A stretch of DNA of 64,000 nt from Neorhizobium galegae bv. officinalis (GCA_000985875.1 CCRI01000007.1:1-64000), one strand, 5' to 3'. Counted from the first letter of the stretch, positions 27,858 through 36,865 are shown. A program made the numbers and translations. Notes: generated by a model not told the origin, from the sequence alone.

Positions 27858-28475
27858 ATGGCAGGGAACGATGATATGCCCAATGGCGCAGAACACCGAA
27901 TTTACTCAGATGCCTTGACCGCCCAGCTCGGGGAGCGGGTAACCAACCCGGGCCGCCGGCAGTCCGACCTGGAAGGCGAAATGCGATCCGGCTTCAAGCA
28001 GATCGAATCCTCGACGGCGGCGATGTCGTCGGAGATGCGCTCCTCCGTGGCCGCTCTGTTGCTTAGAGGAGCAAGCCTCAGTGGTATCGCGGTGGCGCTC
28101 TCGTCCTGCACGATTGTCGGCGGCCCGGTCGACTGGCCGATCCAGAGCGCTACGACCGACCTCAAGGGCTCGATCACGATCATCACCGAGAAGATGGTGA
28201 CGCAAAAGGAGATGGAATGGCGGACGAACCGCGGCTCTGAGGACAGGGCTCGCACGGAAGCCGCATTGAAGAAACTCCGCGACGCCCAGGTCCCGCGCGA
28301 GGCGCTAGACCGCGCTTGGGCCAACTACGATCAGCGGCTCCAGGACCAGCAGCACCAGATCGACGAGGTGAAGACAGCACAGGGGAGCGTCTACGGCCAG
28401 CGCGACATCATTCTCGATCTTCGGGAGCGGCTCGACCGGGTCGAAAGGCAGAGGATTGCTTCACCTAGTGGCTAA
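27858..28475 (+). CDS. coiled-coil membrane protein of prophage type
   Basis: 205 residues from the ATG at 27858 (GCAGGA upstream); the frame is open further upstream without ribosome site. N-terminal coiled coil (LGERVTNPGRRQSDLEGEMR, FKQIESSTAAMSSEMRSSVA), a central hydrophobic segment (GASLSGIAVALSSCTIVGG), then a second charged coiled coil ending ERLDRVERQ. Proteins of this plan are common beside prophage lysis or tail genes in rhizobia. Function unknown. It appears intact, unlike the lysis genes nearby. Confidence 0.6.
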   Translation: MAGNDDMPNGAEHRIYSDALTAQLGERVTNPGRRQSDLEGEMRSGFKQIESSTAAMSSEMRSSVAALLLRGASLSGIAVALSSCTIVGGPVDWPIQSATTDLKGSITIITEKMVTQKEMEWRTNRGSEDRARTEAALKKLRDAQVPREALDRAWANYDQRLQDQQHQIDEVKTAQGSVYGQRDIILDLRERLDRVERQRIASPSG

Positions 28476-28531
28476 CCGCCAGTCGCACTATTGATTCATC
28501 CGGGCGTTTCGTTCGAGCCTGACGCCCGATT

Positions 28532-29158
28532 CTAGAAATAACATTGGGGTCTTCGGCCGCCTGGTCGACTGTACGCTGATCGCCCGCCACACACGCGACC
28601 ATTCCTCATCACATCGTAAGGACAGTCGCACGAACCGATAACGGGATCGCGGATCGCCTCTCCGCTCCGGTCGGAGCGTGGTTTTGCTGGAGGTGCGGCT
28701 GGCGGTTGAGATCGCTCTAGTCTGAATGCAGCTGCGGGGGCCGGTTTTGTGGCACTGAGGAGGTCTCCGCGTATCCAACCCGAATAGCCCGATACCGTAG
28801 TGTAATGCCATTCTTGCTCTCTCCGGATCGAGATCACGTCAGAGCCGGCGGGCGCCGTCCAAATAATAGGCGCGGCAGTCGAAGGACTTGCTCTCAGGCG
28901 GACTTGTGTGGTGGTGAAAAGACGAAGTTCCGTTGGCTCCTCCATCTTCGCAGGCGGCAACGAAGGAGGGGCAGGCCTAGACGAGGCCGGGGCGGGAGCA
29001 CTCGGGGCTGAATTTTTCGGAGCTGTCGGCGCCCATGGCGAAGTCGACTGCGGCTTGAGCGTCTCTGTCGGCGCTTTAGACTTTGGATCACCGGAGCTCA
29101 GCCAGCTGAACGCAAAGATTCCCGCGATTATCCAGCCAGCAACACCCTTCTTACCCAT
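28532..29158 (-). CDS. SH3-domain protein with Pro/Ala linker
   Basis: 208 residues. N-terminal membrane anchor or signal (VAGWIIAGIFAFSWLSSG), a Pro/Ala/Ser-rich linker (about 25-75), then a bacterial SH3 domain (RLFTTTQVRLRASPSTAAP to HYTTVSGYSGWIRGDLL). A Cys-rich tail follows (CDCPYDVMRNGRVCGGRSAY). The tail is the recurring Cys-Pro-Tyr-Asp motif seen at the end of several alphaproteobacterial SH3 and nuclease-like proteins. Probably acts in the envelope; partner unknown. ATG at 29158 has GGGGGAA upstream. Confidence 0.75.
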   Translation of the reverse strand: MGKKGVAGWIIAGIFAFSWLSSGDPKSKAPTETLKPQSTSPWAPTAPKNSAPSAPAPASSRPAPPSLPPAKMEEPTELRLFTTTQVRLRASPSTAAPIIWTAPAGSDVISIRREQEWHYTTVSGYSGWIRGDLLSATKPAPAAAFRLERSQPPAAPPAKPRSDRSGEAIRDPVIGSCDCPYDVMRNGRVCGGRSAYSRPGGRRPQCYF

Positions 29159-29282
29159 TCATTCCCCCAGGTAGAGGGAATAATGCCACAACCTGAACAA
29201 GAGTCGAGTGAGGAGCCGGGGGCAGGTCGCGGTCGCACTGCGTCCGTCTCCTGGAAAAGCGAGGATGCCTAACGCCTCGGCG

Positions 29283-29730
29283 AGTCATCGGAGGCAGGGG
29301 CGCGCTCGACGACGCGTCAGCGGCAATGCTCGCCCAGGTTCTCCAGGTGCAGGGTACCGAGGTTGTCGTAGCGAAGCACACTGACATCGCCAATCGTCGC
29401 GCCATGACCCTCTTACCGAAGCAAGCAGACGCCATCGTCGTTTGCTTTCTCAACGAGGACTCCGCAAAGCATGCGGGCATACTCATCCGCCGGCTGAAGC
29501 GCTTGTTCCCCACAACCCGCGTCGGCGCGGTTCTGTGGGCCGAGCGCGAGCAGGACATTCCGCCGCCCGCGCTCGACGAGGTTGACTTCATTACCTCCAC
29601 CTTGGCATCCACTGCCCGCGAAGCGCTGTCGGATGCACCGCCATCAGTGATGGCGCCCCCCCCCCGTAAAATTCGGGTCAGGCGGCCTCTGGACAAGTCC
29701 GCTACCGCCGCCGCTCAGCCTGGCATCTAG
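29283..29730 (+). pseudogene. AI-2E-type transporter, C-terminal cytoplasmic tail only
   Basis: The open frame reads RVIGGRGALDDASAAMLAQV, then VLQVQGTEVVVAKH, QADAIVVCFLNEDSAKHAGI and LIRRLKRLFPTTRVGAVLW. This matches the soluble C-terminal extension found on rhizobial AI-2E (PerM) family transporters. All membrane helices are missing, so it is a fragment. A run of ten C at 29656-29665 inside it is a slippage-prone tract. Confidence 0.6.
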
Positions 29731-30019
29731 TGGACGCACGGTTTTACATTAAAGGCGGCTTTCAGGTATGGCACAACGATTAGGCTGAATAAGACCTCGC
29801 GCGATATGGCGTGGTTCAGGGCAATGTCGAGGTCCCCCGTCAGGAGGGCCGCAGCGGGAAGTCGGACAACAATGACGCCGGCATGTTTTTGGAACGCCCG
29901 TGCCGATTAAGCAAGCTACCTAGTCAACATCTAGGTTCGCCGCACGAACGCGGGCGAACCTAGAGAAGTGTCGCTCGATCGAAAATAAACTCCGAACTAA
30001 TCCGGGCAGCTTGCTTCGA

Positions 30020-30547
30020 AGCTGCTTCGCCAAGAAAGAGCCAATGCTTGAGTGGGCTGGGGGCGGATCGAGTCGTTGTCGAGCCTCTATCGATTTCTCT
30101 ACGCCGGCGGCGGAACAGAAACCGTCGATCTCGGTACTTATGTGAGCCAAGCCGCTTCATCCGTGATGGCGGCTCACGCGGTCGACGGCATTCGGCTGAG
30201 CATGAAAGTCAACACATGGCCGGTCTCGGAAAATGTCGCCATGCCCGTGGGCCTTGTTGTTAATGAGCTTGGGACTAACACCCTGAAAAACGCATTCGCC
30301 TGTTGCGACGGCGGTGAAATCAAGGTGCGCTGCACCGTTGATGATGAGGGGTGTAAAGGTTCTCGTCGCTGCCGATGGTGTTGGACTTTCGGATGAAGCC
30401 GATTGGCCAAGACGAGGCAAGCTCAGCGCCATGATTGCGCAGTCGGTCAAGCGCAATTCTAATGCCGAGATCAAAGTTGATTCTGGGCCAGGTCGGGGCA
30501 TGGCTGTAATCACCGCCTTCAGCGGTGGGGACGCAGCTGAGGTCTGA
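30020..30547 (+). pseudogene. HisKA_2/HWE-type sensor histidine kinase, C-terminal remnant
   Basis: The + strand spells a kinase catalytic part: WGRIESLSSLYRFLYAGGG (after the missing phospho-accepting region), VDLGTYVSQAASSVM and N-box MPVGLVVNELGTNTLKNAFA. After a one-base shift near 30355 it continues VLVAADGVGLSDEADWPRRG (G1 box) and KLSAMIAQSVKRNSNAEI. An in-frame TGA also lies at 30049. No sensor domain remains. It is dead. Confidence 0.75.
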
Positions 30548-30732
30548 AATGCTTCACAGCCGGTGGCGCTGGCAGGCGCGGGTGCGCCTCACACGGGGCG
30601 TGCTCCTGCTATGGGTGGACCGACGAAGGCGAAGGAGGGCTCGGGCTTGGCCTCCACATCTCTTCGGAAATCGCGCAGGCCATGACGGCATGTTGACGGC
30701 AACATCGACTTCTTATCGTCGCCGCGGCACGC

Positions 30733-30955
30733 ATGGACACTGCCTTTGCTTCCGTCGACGATGTGTGGCGAGGGTCTGGTGTGCCATCGGAGGCGCTTGT
30801 CCAGCTTACCAAGGCCGATGCTTTTCTTCCCCGCTGGAGCTTGAGCGTCGGGACACACTCTGGGCGATCAAGGCGCTGCGCGACGGACCACTGCCGTTGT
30901 GTGTGGCCGCGGCCGAGGGGGATCGCACTAATCGAAGGTCCTCAACGACCTAAAC
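30733..30955 (+). pseudogene. error-prone DNA polymerase DnaE2, short remnant
   Basis: Two frames together match an internal stretch of DnaE2: FASVDDVWRGSGVPSEALV, QLTKADAFLP, then shifted LERRDTLWAIKALRDGPLPL. DnaE2 normally has over 1000 residues; only about 70 are left. In alphaproteobacteria dnaE2 sits in imuA-imuB-dnaE2 mutasome cassettes, which are mobile among plasmids; imuA and imuB were not found here. Confidence 0.6.
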
Positions 30956-31017
30956 AACTTCGATCCATCCCCTTCCGCCCGATCCGGGGTGGCCGTGGCG
31001 CGGTCTGTGGTCCGCCT

Positions 31018-31452
31018 CAGGAACTGGATACGGCCCCCATCCTCGGTCCGCTTCATGACATGTTCGCCGACCTCAACATCGGGGCGGTTGTCGTTGGCGA
31101 CGAGTTGCGCTTGTTACAGCGCGGCAACAAGCGTCAAGCCGACAACGTGATAGTCCGCTACTCCCTTTCGCAAGTCCTCAATGCCTTGTGTAACGCGCAC
31201 GCGTATTCCATCGCACCATCCGCCACCAATCGGATCAACCTTGGTTCGATCGAAGGCGTTCCCTTCTGCTTCACCGATGCAGCGGCTTTGTCCAACGGAC
31301 ATTTGTTATCCCTGCAGCAATTTGACCGGCCATTCAAAGTGGAGGGCATCAGTGCTCGAGGGAGCGGCGACCGACTGGATCTCCTGCTTGTCACCGATGC
31401 GGACGACCCGGCCATACCGGCGTTGCTGCTGTCCACATCAATTGCGAAATAG
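31018..31452 (+). CDS. unrecognised frame, possibly a fragment
   Basis: About 144 codons (ELDTAPILGPLHDMFADLNI, GAVVVGDELRLLQRGN, NVIVRYSLSQVLNALC, SGDRLDLLLVTDADDPA). The codon use looks protein-like, and an ATG at 31060 could start it, but there is no ribosome site and it follows the dnaE2 shard in the same frame. No family recognised. It may be an intact small protein or another remnant. Confidence 0.35.
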   Translation, partial: QELDTAPILGPLHDMFADLNIGAVVVGDELRLLQRGNKRQADNVIVRYSLSQVLNALCNAHAYSIAPSATNRINLGSIEGVPFCFTDAAALSNGHLLSLQQFDRPFKVEGISARGSGDRLDLLLVTDADDPAIPALLLSTSIAK

Positions 31453-31662
31453 CTCCAACTTCCAAACAACACCAGCGACATTTCCACATTCCAGGGTGCG
31501 TTCCAAAACTGACTCAGGTTTGGAGTGAACCCCACGCAGTTCAATGGAATGAGGGGCTCCAGTTCGCTTCCGCTCAAGGCGTGACGGTCGCATCATGTGC
31601 GCGGCCTTCATGGAATGAGACGCAGGTGTCCCGCGTCCCGGACCGCGTCTCATACTGCGTTG

Positions 31663-32067
31663 TCACGGGAGGGCGACCAAGACCTCAATCTCGAGGAGCC
31701 ATTCGGGCATGGCTAGTGCTTCGACGCCGATCCATGTGCTTGCGCAAACCGGCCATTTTTCGCCGAATATGTCAGCGCCCGCCCCGAAGATCGCTGGAAC
31801 GAGACCCGGGGTGTGCCGGACCACGTAGAACTTCATTTGCAGGATGTCTTTAGGATCCGCCTTTATGGCCGCGAGGGCGTCGAGGACATTGCTGAAGCAT
31901 TGCCTCGCTTGGGCCGCTTGATCGTTTCCACCGACGAGTTGACCTGACCTATCGACCGCGACCTGGCCGGAGATGGCTGCGAGCCGCGCGCCAGGTGGGG
32001 TGATGGCGATCTGTGCAATCAGGTGCGAGAAGACACCCGTCAGGGACGGGGGATTTAGAGTTTCCAT
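31663..32067 (-). CDS. RidA-family protein
   Basis: 134 residues from the ATG at 32067, with GGGAGG just upstream; the longer open frame before it is not family sequence. RidA/YjgF fold: LAAISGQVAVDRSGQLVGG, ARQCFSNVLDALAAIKADPK, MKFYVV and the end STWIGVEALAMPEWLLEIEV. The Arg usually found in the strand before the C-terminus of deaminase-type RidA is replaced (STWIGVEAL where many have RxxVxVxxLP). Its chemistry may therefore differ from 2-iminobutanoate hydrolysis. It follows the flavin monooxygenase gene by 11 bp and probably acts on a product of it. Confidence 0.88.
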   Translation of the reverse strand: METLNPPSLTGVFSHLIAQIAITPPGARLAAISGQVAVDRSGQLVGGNDQAAQARQCFSNVLDALAAIKADPKDILQMKFYVVRHTPGLVPAIFGAGADIFGEKWPVCASTWIGVEALAMPEWLLEIEVLVALP

Positions 32068-32078
32068 CGATGCCTCCC

Positions 32079-33518
32079 TTATTCCTGATCGATAGCGGCG
32101 ACATAACCGTCGGGCCTGACCAGCAACGCCCGAACGCCGCGAAGGGCGGCGTGGTCGGATGGAGCTGCAGTCAGGGATTTGACGCTGCTGGATCGCAACC
32201 ATTCCGGCCCGGATACGGTTGCGCCTGGTTTGAAGGAAATGTGAAGCCAAAGTTCTTCGACCAGCAGGCTGTAGAGCGACATCGACACGCCGTTCTTGCC
32301 GACCAGTTCTATATCGGGAATGCGTAACCCTGCCGCCAATCGTCCGGCAGCAACGGCCGCCGTCGCATCGGTGCCATAGGCGACGTCAAAGCCGGAAAGC
32401 TCACCGGCAAGACGATGATTGACCGCAGGAATTTTCAGGAGCTGGTTTAGCGTGTCCCGCAAGGCAAGGGTTGCCGGATCGAACCGCGTGACGAGCCCAA
32501 CCTGCGCCAGGGTATTGGTGTAGAGGATTTGTCCTATTGGACGCCGTTCCTCGTCATAGGTGTCAAGCAGTTTGTCGGGAGCTTCGCTCTTCACGACCGC
32601 GGCCAGTTTCCAGCCGAGATTCAATGCGTCCTGCAGTCCGACATTCATGCCTTGTCCGCCCATCGGAGCATGGATGTGAGCGGCATCGCCGGCGAGCAGG
32701 ATGCGTCCCTTGCGATAGGTTCCGGCAAGGCGCGTCTCATCGGCGAAACGCGAAAGCCAGATCGGGTCGCGAGGCTGATAGTCCTTGCCGATAATGCGCG
32801 CGGTCGGTCCTGCTACCTCTTCCAGAGTGACCGGTTCGGTGCGCGGCACATGGGTTCGTTGGGGATCCACGAGCACGATGCGGTGGTGCTTACCGTCACC
32901 GAGAGGCGCGATCATGACCGAACCATGTCCATTGGTGACCGACACGACGGGTTTTGTCGGTGGTGAGGCAAGAACCACGTCTGCAAGCATCAGCGAATTT
33001 CGGGCCTCTGCCCCCTCATATGAGATGCCCGCCTGTTCCCGCACGATGCTGCGAGCGCCATCCGCTCCCACCACATAGGAGCTGGAAAACTCTCCGCTGT
33101 CGGTAGAAATGTGGACCCGGCTCCCGTCGTCCAGAATTCCTGTTGCCGCCATGCCCCGCACGATGACGACGCCGAGTTCAGTCGCGCGTTCTTCGAGATG
33201 CTCCTCGGTCACGGCCTGCGGGATAAACAGCGTGTAGGGAAAGCGGGTGTCGAACGGTGAAAAATCCAGCCTTGTATCGAGGACCGCGTAGTGGCCGGTC
33301 GGGATCGGTTTGCCGGTGCTGAGGAAGCGATCGGCGAGACCGCGCAGGGCAAACACTTCGAGCGAACGTCCATGGACGGTGAGCGCACGCGACTGCGCCG
33401 TCCGCTCCGTTCGCCGCTCGAGAACGGCGACATCCACACCGGCAAGCTTCAATTCGCATGCCAGCCACAGCCCGACAGGTCCGGCGCCGACAACAACAAC
33501 ATCGTAGTTCATTTTCAT
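32079..33518 (-). CDS. FAD-dependent aromatic-type monooxygenase (class A, PheA/TfdB/Rox-like)
   Basis: 479 residues. FAD-binding GAGPVGLWLACELKLAG (about 11-27) with the following ERR; the GADGARSIVREQ (DG) motif near 155; and GDAAHIHAPMGGQGMNVGLQ (about 274-293), which binds FAD/NADPH. The C-terminal thioredoxin-like domain is present but short. Relatives hydroxylate phenols or polyketides and include rifampicin-inactivating monooxygenases. Operon with a RidA protein, divergent from a TetR regulator across 75 bp with two operators. The set looks like detoxification or antibiotic modification, but substrate is unknown. Confidence 0.9.
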   Translation of the reverse strand: MKMNYDVVVVGAGPVGLWLACELKLAGVDVAVLERRTERTAQSRALTVHGRSLEVFALRGLADRFLSTGKPIPTGHYAVLDTRLDFSPFDTRFPYTLFIPQAVTEEHLEERATELGVVIVRGMAATGILDDGSRVHISTDSGEFSSSYVVGADGARSIVREQAGISYEGAEARNSLMLADVVLASPPTKPVVSVTNGHGSVMIAPLGDGKHHRIVLVDPQRTHVPRTEPVTLEEVAGPTARIIGKDYQPRDPIWLSRFADETRLAGTYRKGRILLAGDAAHIHAPMGGQGMNVGLQDALNLGWKLAAVVKSEAPDKLLDTYDEERRPIGQILYTNTLAQVGLVTRFDPATLALRDTLNQLLKIPAVNHRLAGELSGFDVAYGTDATAAVAAGRLAAGLRIPDIELVGKNGVSMSLYSLLVEELWLHISFKPGATVSGPEWLRSSSVKSLTAAPSDHAALRGVRALLVRPDGYVAAIDQE

Positions 33519-33532
33519 GAGGAGCTCTCCAA

Positions 33533-33547
33533 TCTAACGTTGTTAGA
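33533..33547. promoter_or_regulatory. TetR operator 1
   Basis: Perfect palindrome TCTAAC-GTT-GTTAGA in the divergent region of the monooxygenase and TetR genes, 14 bp upstream of the monooxygenase start, so bound repressor would block that promoter. Confidence 0.75.
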
Positions 33548-33552
33548 TGCGC

Positions 33553-33565
33553 CTAACAATGTTAG
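33553..33565. promoter_or_regulatory. TetR operator 2
   Basis: Palindrome CTAAC-AAT-GTTAG, the same half-site as operator 1, 19 bp centre to centre and 28 bp upstream of the regulator start. Two adjacent sites suit binding of two TetR dimers and joint control of both genes. Confidence 0.75.
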
Positions 33566-33593
33566 AGAGTCAACAGTAAAACTGGAGACGGAC

Positions 33594-34208
33594 ATGCGTA
33601 TCGTGAAAACCGAAGTCATCGCGACGGCGCTGAAGCTGTTGGATGATGTCGGCATGGAGGGGTTGACGATGCGTAAGCTGGCGGACGCCTTGAACATTCA
33701 GGCGCCGTCGCTCTACTGGCATTTCGCAAACAAGGACGCCCTGCTCGAGGGAATGGCGGATGCGCTGATGGAGCCTGTCGCCGCAAGCAATCCGGAAAGC
33801 GAGGCGTGGGATGCGAGGCTTGTGCGCGTGGCCTCTGAGGTGCGCGACGCCCTGCTGTCGCGCCGCGATGCTGCTCGTGTTTTCGCCGGCACCTATCCTT
33901 TATCCGATAACGTGCTGCGTGTCGGCTCGTTGCTGATCAGCTCTCTCAAGCAAGCCGGAGCTGACGATCGCACCGCAAGCTGGGGCGCATTCACGCTGGT
34001 CTATTTTGTGATCGGCTTCGTTATCGAGGAGCAGGGTCTTGGACGCAAAAAGGAACCAGCGGGCCAGGACGAAATCTCCCTGGCAGCAAAGTTTCCTCTG
34101 GCTGCAATTGCGATGCGTGAGATTGCCGGAGCCAATGCCGATCAACGTTTTGCGTTTGGGCTCGATCTGCAGATCATGGGGTTGAAGGTGGCGCTTCGTC
34201 TTTCCTGA
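33594..34208 (+). CDS. TetR-family transcriptional regulator
   Basis: 204 residues from the ATG at 33594 (GGAG upstream); the frame is open far upstream as the shadow of the monooxygenase. HTH near residues 20-45 (MEGLTMRKLADALNIQAPSL, YWHFANKDALLEGM) resembles the TetR/TetR_C branch. That branch also controls tetracycline and other drug resistance genes. Divergent from the monooxygenase/RidA unit with two matching palindromes between, so it is its local repressor. Confidence 0.92.
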   Translation: MRIVKTEVIATALKLLDDVGMEGLTMRKLADALNIQAPSLYWHFANKDALLEGMADALMEPVAASNPESEAWDARLVRVASEVRDALLSRRDAARVFAGTYPLSDNVLRVGSLLISSLKQAGADDRTASWGAFTLVYFVIGFVIEEQGLGRKKEPAGQDEISLAAKFPLAAIAMREIAGANADQRFAFGLDLQIMGLKVALRLS

Positions 34209-34237
34209 GACGTTGGCGAGGTCGAAGCGCACCTTTA

Positions 34238-35095
34238 TTACGACCCCAGACTATCCGCCAGAAATTGCCCGACGGACTGCGCCTCTGCAGAGAGGCTCCC
34301 CCGTCCTTTCACTAGCGCCATCTCGGACGCGGGCTGGTAACCAAACCCGTCGAACGGTCCGAGTTGTCGGTGTTCGGGTAGCACCGCGTCGGAAGGTAGC
34401 AGACTGATTCCGAGGCCGGAAGCAACCGCTGCCTGCACACCCATCAGGCCTTGGCTGGTATAGGCGATCCGCCAGCGGCGACCACTGCGCTCGATCGCGC
34501 CGATCGCGCGATCCCGGTAGATGCATCCGACGGGAAAAACCGCGAGAGGGACCGGGTCCGTCTCGACTGGACGGGTGGCACTTTCCACCCAGATCAGTTC
34601 CTCCTTCCAGCTCGCAAGACATGCCCCATCGCCAGGCTCGCGCTTGATCAACGCGAGGTCAATCTCGCCCGCATCCAGCAGGCGGCGAAGCTCGATGCTC
34701 CATCCGCTGACCGTGTCGAGCCTGATATGAGGTGATGCGGCCGAGAATCCCGACAGCAGATCGATAAGGCGCCGCCCGGCAAAATCTTCAGGAACGCCAA
34801 GACGGACAGTGCGCGGAGCCGAAGGCCTTCGCATGACCTCGGCGGCTTCATCGGCCATGGCGAGTAATTTACGCGCGTAGCTCAACAGCAACTCGCCGGC
34901 TTCCGTCGTTTCAACAGTTCCGGTCGATTTATCCCGATGCAGCAGCAAGGTGCCCAAATTGACCTCCAGCTTCTTGATCTGCTGGCTCACCGTCGATTGT
35001 GTCAGGTGTACCCGTTCGGCCGCTTTGGTAAAGCCGCAGCAATCGACGACCGCAGCAAATGTTTTCAGAAGATCCAGATCGAAACCGAAGCTCAT
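34238..35095 (-). CDS. LysR-family transcriptional regulator
   Basis: 285 residues. HTH in GFTKAAERVHLTQSTVSQQI then KKLEVNLGTLLLHRD; effector domain with RTVRLGVPEDFAGRRLIDLL, IDLALIKREPGDG, and LGISLLPSDAVLPEH. Divergent from a HAD hydrolase/class II aldolase operon across 87 bp, so it is their likely regulator. The binding site is not obvious by eye. Complete at both ends. Confidence 0.9.
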   Translation of the reverse strand: MSFGFDLDLLKTFAAVVDCCGFTKAAERVHLTQSTVSQQIKKLEVNLGTLLLHRDKSTGTVETTEAGELLLSYARKLLAMADEAAEVMRRPSAPRTVRLGVPEDFAGRRLIDLLSGFSAASPHIRLDTVSGWSIELRRLLDAGEIDLALIKREPGDGACLASWKEELIWVESATRPVETDPVPLAVFPVGCIYRDRAIGAIERSGRRWRIAYTSQGLMGVQAAVASGLGISLLPSDAVLPEHRQLGPFDGFGYQPASEMALVKGRGSLSAEAQSVGQFLADSLGS

Positions 35096-35182
35096 TTGAT
35101 TTCTCGATGAAGACGATGATGAGATTTAATTTTGCAATCGATGCAGGCTTTGTCAATGTCGGGACAACGAAGGAGACGAGAC

Positions 35183-35884
35183 ATGACGCTTTCTGGTCCG
35201 AAGCCAACCTGGCTGACTTTCGATTGCTACGGGACGCTCATTCAATGGGACGAGGGGCTGCTCTCGGCCGTGGACCAGATACTATCGGCTAAAGGTCGAA
35301 ACATCGATCAGACGGCCTTTATCTCTGTCTACGACCGCCATGAACATGCGCTGGAGCAGGAACGCCCTCACCGGATTTTCGCAGACGTCAGCGCCCTTGC
35401 GCTGGAGCGAGCCATGGGCGAATTTGGATTGCCCTTTGAGGTCTCGGATGCCGAGATCCTGACGTCCTCGATCGGGAAGATGCCACCGTTTCCGGAAGTG
35501 GTTGCAACACTGGAAAAGCTGAAGGCAGCCGGTTTTCGTCTGGCGATCATCTCGAATACGGACGACGCCGTCATTGCCGGCAATGTCGCTCAGTTGGGTG
35601 GCCATGTAGACCGGGTTATCACTGCCCAGCAGGCCGGTGCCTATAAGCCTTCCTCGCAGATTTTCCATCATGCCTGGAAAAGCCTCGGTATCGGCATGGA
35701 CGAACTGGTGCATATCTGTGCCAGCCCGCATCTCGATCTTGCTGCGGCGCGTGAACTTGGATTTCGCACGGTTTGGGTCGATCGTGGCACAGGCCGCAAA
35801 CCACTGGACGATTACCGCCCGAACGGAATCGTCTCGACGCTCGACAAGGTGCCTGCCATCCTTGCCGCAGCAGGCTGGATGTAA
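35183..35884 (+). CDS. HAD-superfamily hydrolase (haloacid-dehalogenase type II)
   Basis: 233 residues from the ATG at 35183, preceded by AAGGAGACGAGAC. Motif I is DCYGTL (nucleophile Asp at about residue 14 in TFDCYGTLIQWD), motif II SNTD, motif III Lys in AGAYKPS, and motif IV near ICASPHLDLAAARELGF. The type II dehalogenase-like pattern (FDCYGTLI, SNTDD) allows either 2-haloacid dehalogenation or phosphate ester hydrolysis. With a class II aldolase 15 bp downstream, removal of a phosphate from a small sugar acid seems as likely as dehalogenation. Confidence 0.88.
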   Translation: MTLSGPKPTWLTFDCYGTLIQWDEGLLSAVDQILSAKGRNIDQTAFISVYDRHEHALEQERPHRIFADVSALALERAMGEFGLPFEVSDAEILTSSIGKMPPFPEVVATLEKLKAAGFRLAIISNTDDAVIAGNVAQLGGHVDRVITAQQAGAYKPSSQIFHHAWKSLGIGMDELVHICASPHLDLAAARELGFRTVWVDRGTGRKPLDDYRPNGIVSTLDKVPAILAAAGWM

Positions 35885-35899
35885 GACAAGGAGACCAAC

Positions 35900-36691
35900 A
35901 TGGCTCACGAACTGAATATTTCGCAGGTCAACGCTGCTCTGCGGCCCAATCTTTTGCTGGACACCGAAGAGATTTGGCAAGCACGGGTCGATCTCGCCGC
36001 CAGCCTTCGGATGGCGGCGCGTCTTGGCCTCGAAGAAGGCATCTGCAACCACTTCTCGGCTGTTGTGCCCGGTCATCCCGACCTCTTCATCGTCAACCGG
36101 CTTGGCTGGGCCTTTCAGGAGGCGACCGCCTCGTCGCTGCTGATCTGCGATTTCGACGGCAATGTGGTTGCCGGCGATGGCGTGCCCGAAGCAACCGCCT
36201 TTTTCATCCATGCGCGCCTGCACAAGATGGCGCCTCGCGTGGGGGCCGCCTTTCATACCCATATGCCGAATGCCACCGCACTCAGCATGGTGGAAGGCGA
36301 ACCGCTGGTCTGGGCAGGCCAGACGGCGCTCAAATTCTACGGTCGCGTGGCCGTCGACGAGAATTACAACGGTCTCGCCCTGGACGAAAGCGAAGGTGAC
36401 AGGATCGCCTCTGTCCTCGGCGACAAGGATATCCTGTTCATGAAAAACCACGGGGTGATGGTCTGCGCGCCGAATATCGCCGAGGCATGGGACGACCTCT
36501 ACTATCTCGAGCGTGCGGCTGAAGTTCAGTTGAAGGCGATGGGCTCCGGCCGCAAACTGCTGCCGGTTTTGCCGGAGATCGCAGCCGAGGCAGCACGGCA
36601 GATGCGGGAAGGAGATCCGGAAAGCGCAAGGCTGCATCTGGAAAGCATCCGGCGGGTCCTCGACCGGCAGGCGCCAGAGTATCGTGATTGA
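35900..36691 (+). CDS. class II aldolase/adducin-family protein
   Basis: 263 residues. Metal ligands appear in the pattern HTHMPN (His pair in AAFHTHMPNATALSM) and a later His in MKNHGVMVCA; the N-terminal ICNHFSAVVPG and FIVNRLGWAFQEATAS hold the substrate loop. Such enzymes cleave or decarboxylate phospho-sugars or ketoacids using zinc. A clear AAGGAG site precedes the ATG; it is co-transcribed with the HAD gene. The substrate is unknown. The C-terminus is of normal length. Confidence 0.9.
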   Translation: MAHELNISQVNAALRPNLLLDTEEIWQARVDLAASLRMAARLGLEEGICNHFSAVVPGHPDLFIVNRLGWAFQEATASSLLICDFDGNVVAGDGVPEATAFFIHARLHKMAPRVGAAFHTHMPNATALSMVEGEPLVWAGQTALKFYGRVAVDENYNGLALDESEGDRIASVLGDKDILFMKNHGVMVCAPNIAEAWDDLYYLERAAEVQLKAMGSGRKLLPVLPEIAAEAARQMREGDPESARLHLESIRRVLDRQAPEYRD

Positions 36692-36744
36692 TGCAAGAGG
36701 AAGGGCGAGGCGTTTCGAATTCGCCTTTCTAATAGTCCGTCTGG

Positions 36745-36865
36745 GTCAGGACGTCCCATTCAGCAGGGACTGATCACCCAATGTTGCACCCATGTGCTCG
36801 ATGAAGGCGCGCACGCGGTGGGGCAGGGGGCCGCCACCACATAGACGGCACACACAAGTTCGAGG
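36745..36865 (-). pseudogene. LysR-type regulator, extreme C-terminal remnant
   Basis: The - strand reads PAPPRVRAFIEHMGATLGDQ then SLLNGTS and stop. This is the usual tail of LysR proteins (PPRVRAFIEHM). The remainder is missing, cut by the IS6-type debris that follows on the right. Confidence 0.55.

Noticed and set aside
35282-36637. 451-codon frame on the - strand
   Set aside because: Antisense of the HAD and class II aldolase genes, which carry clear motifs and ribosome sites.
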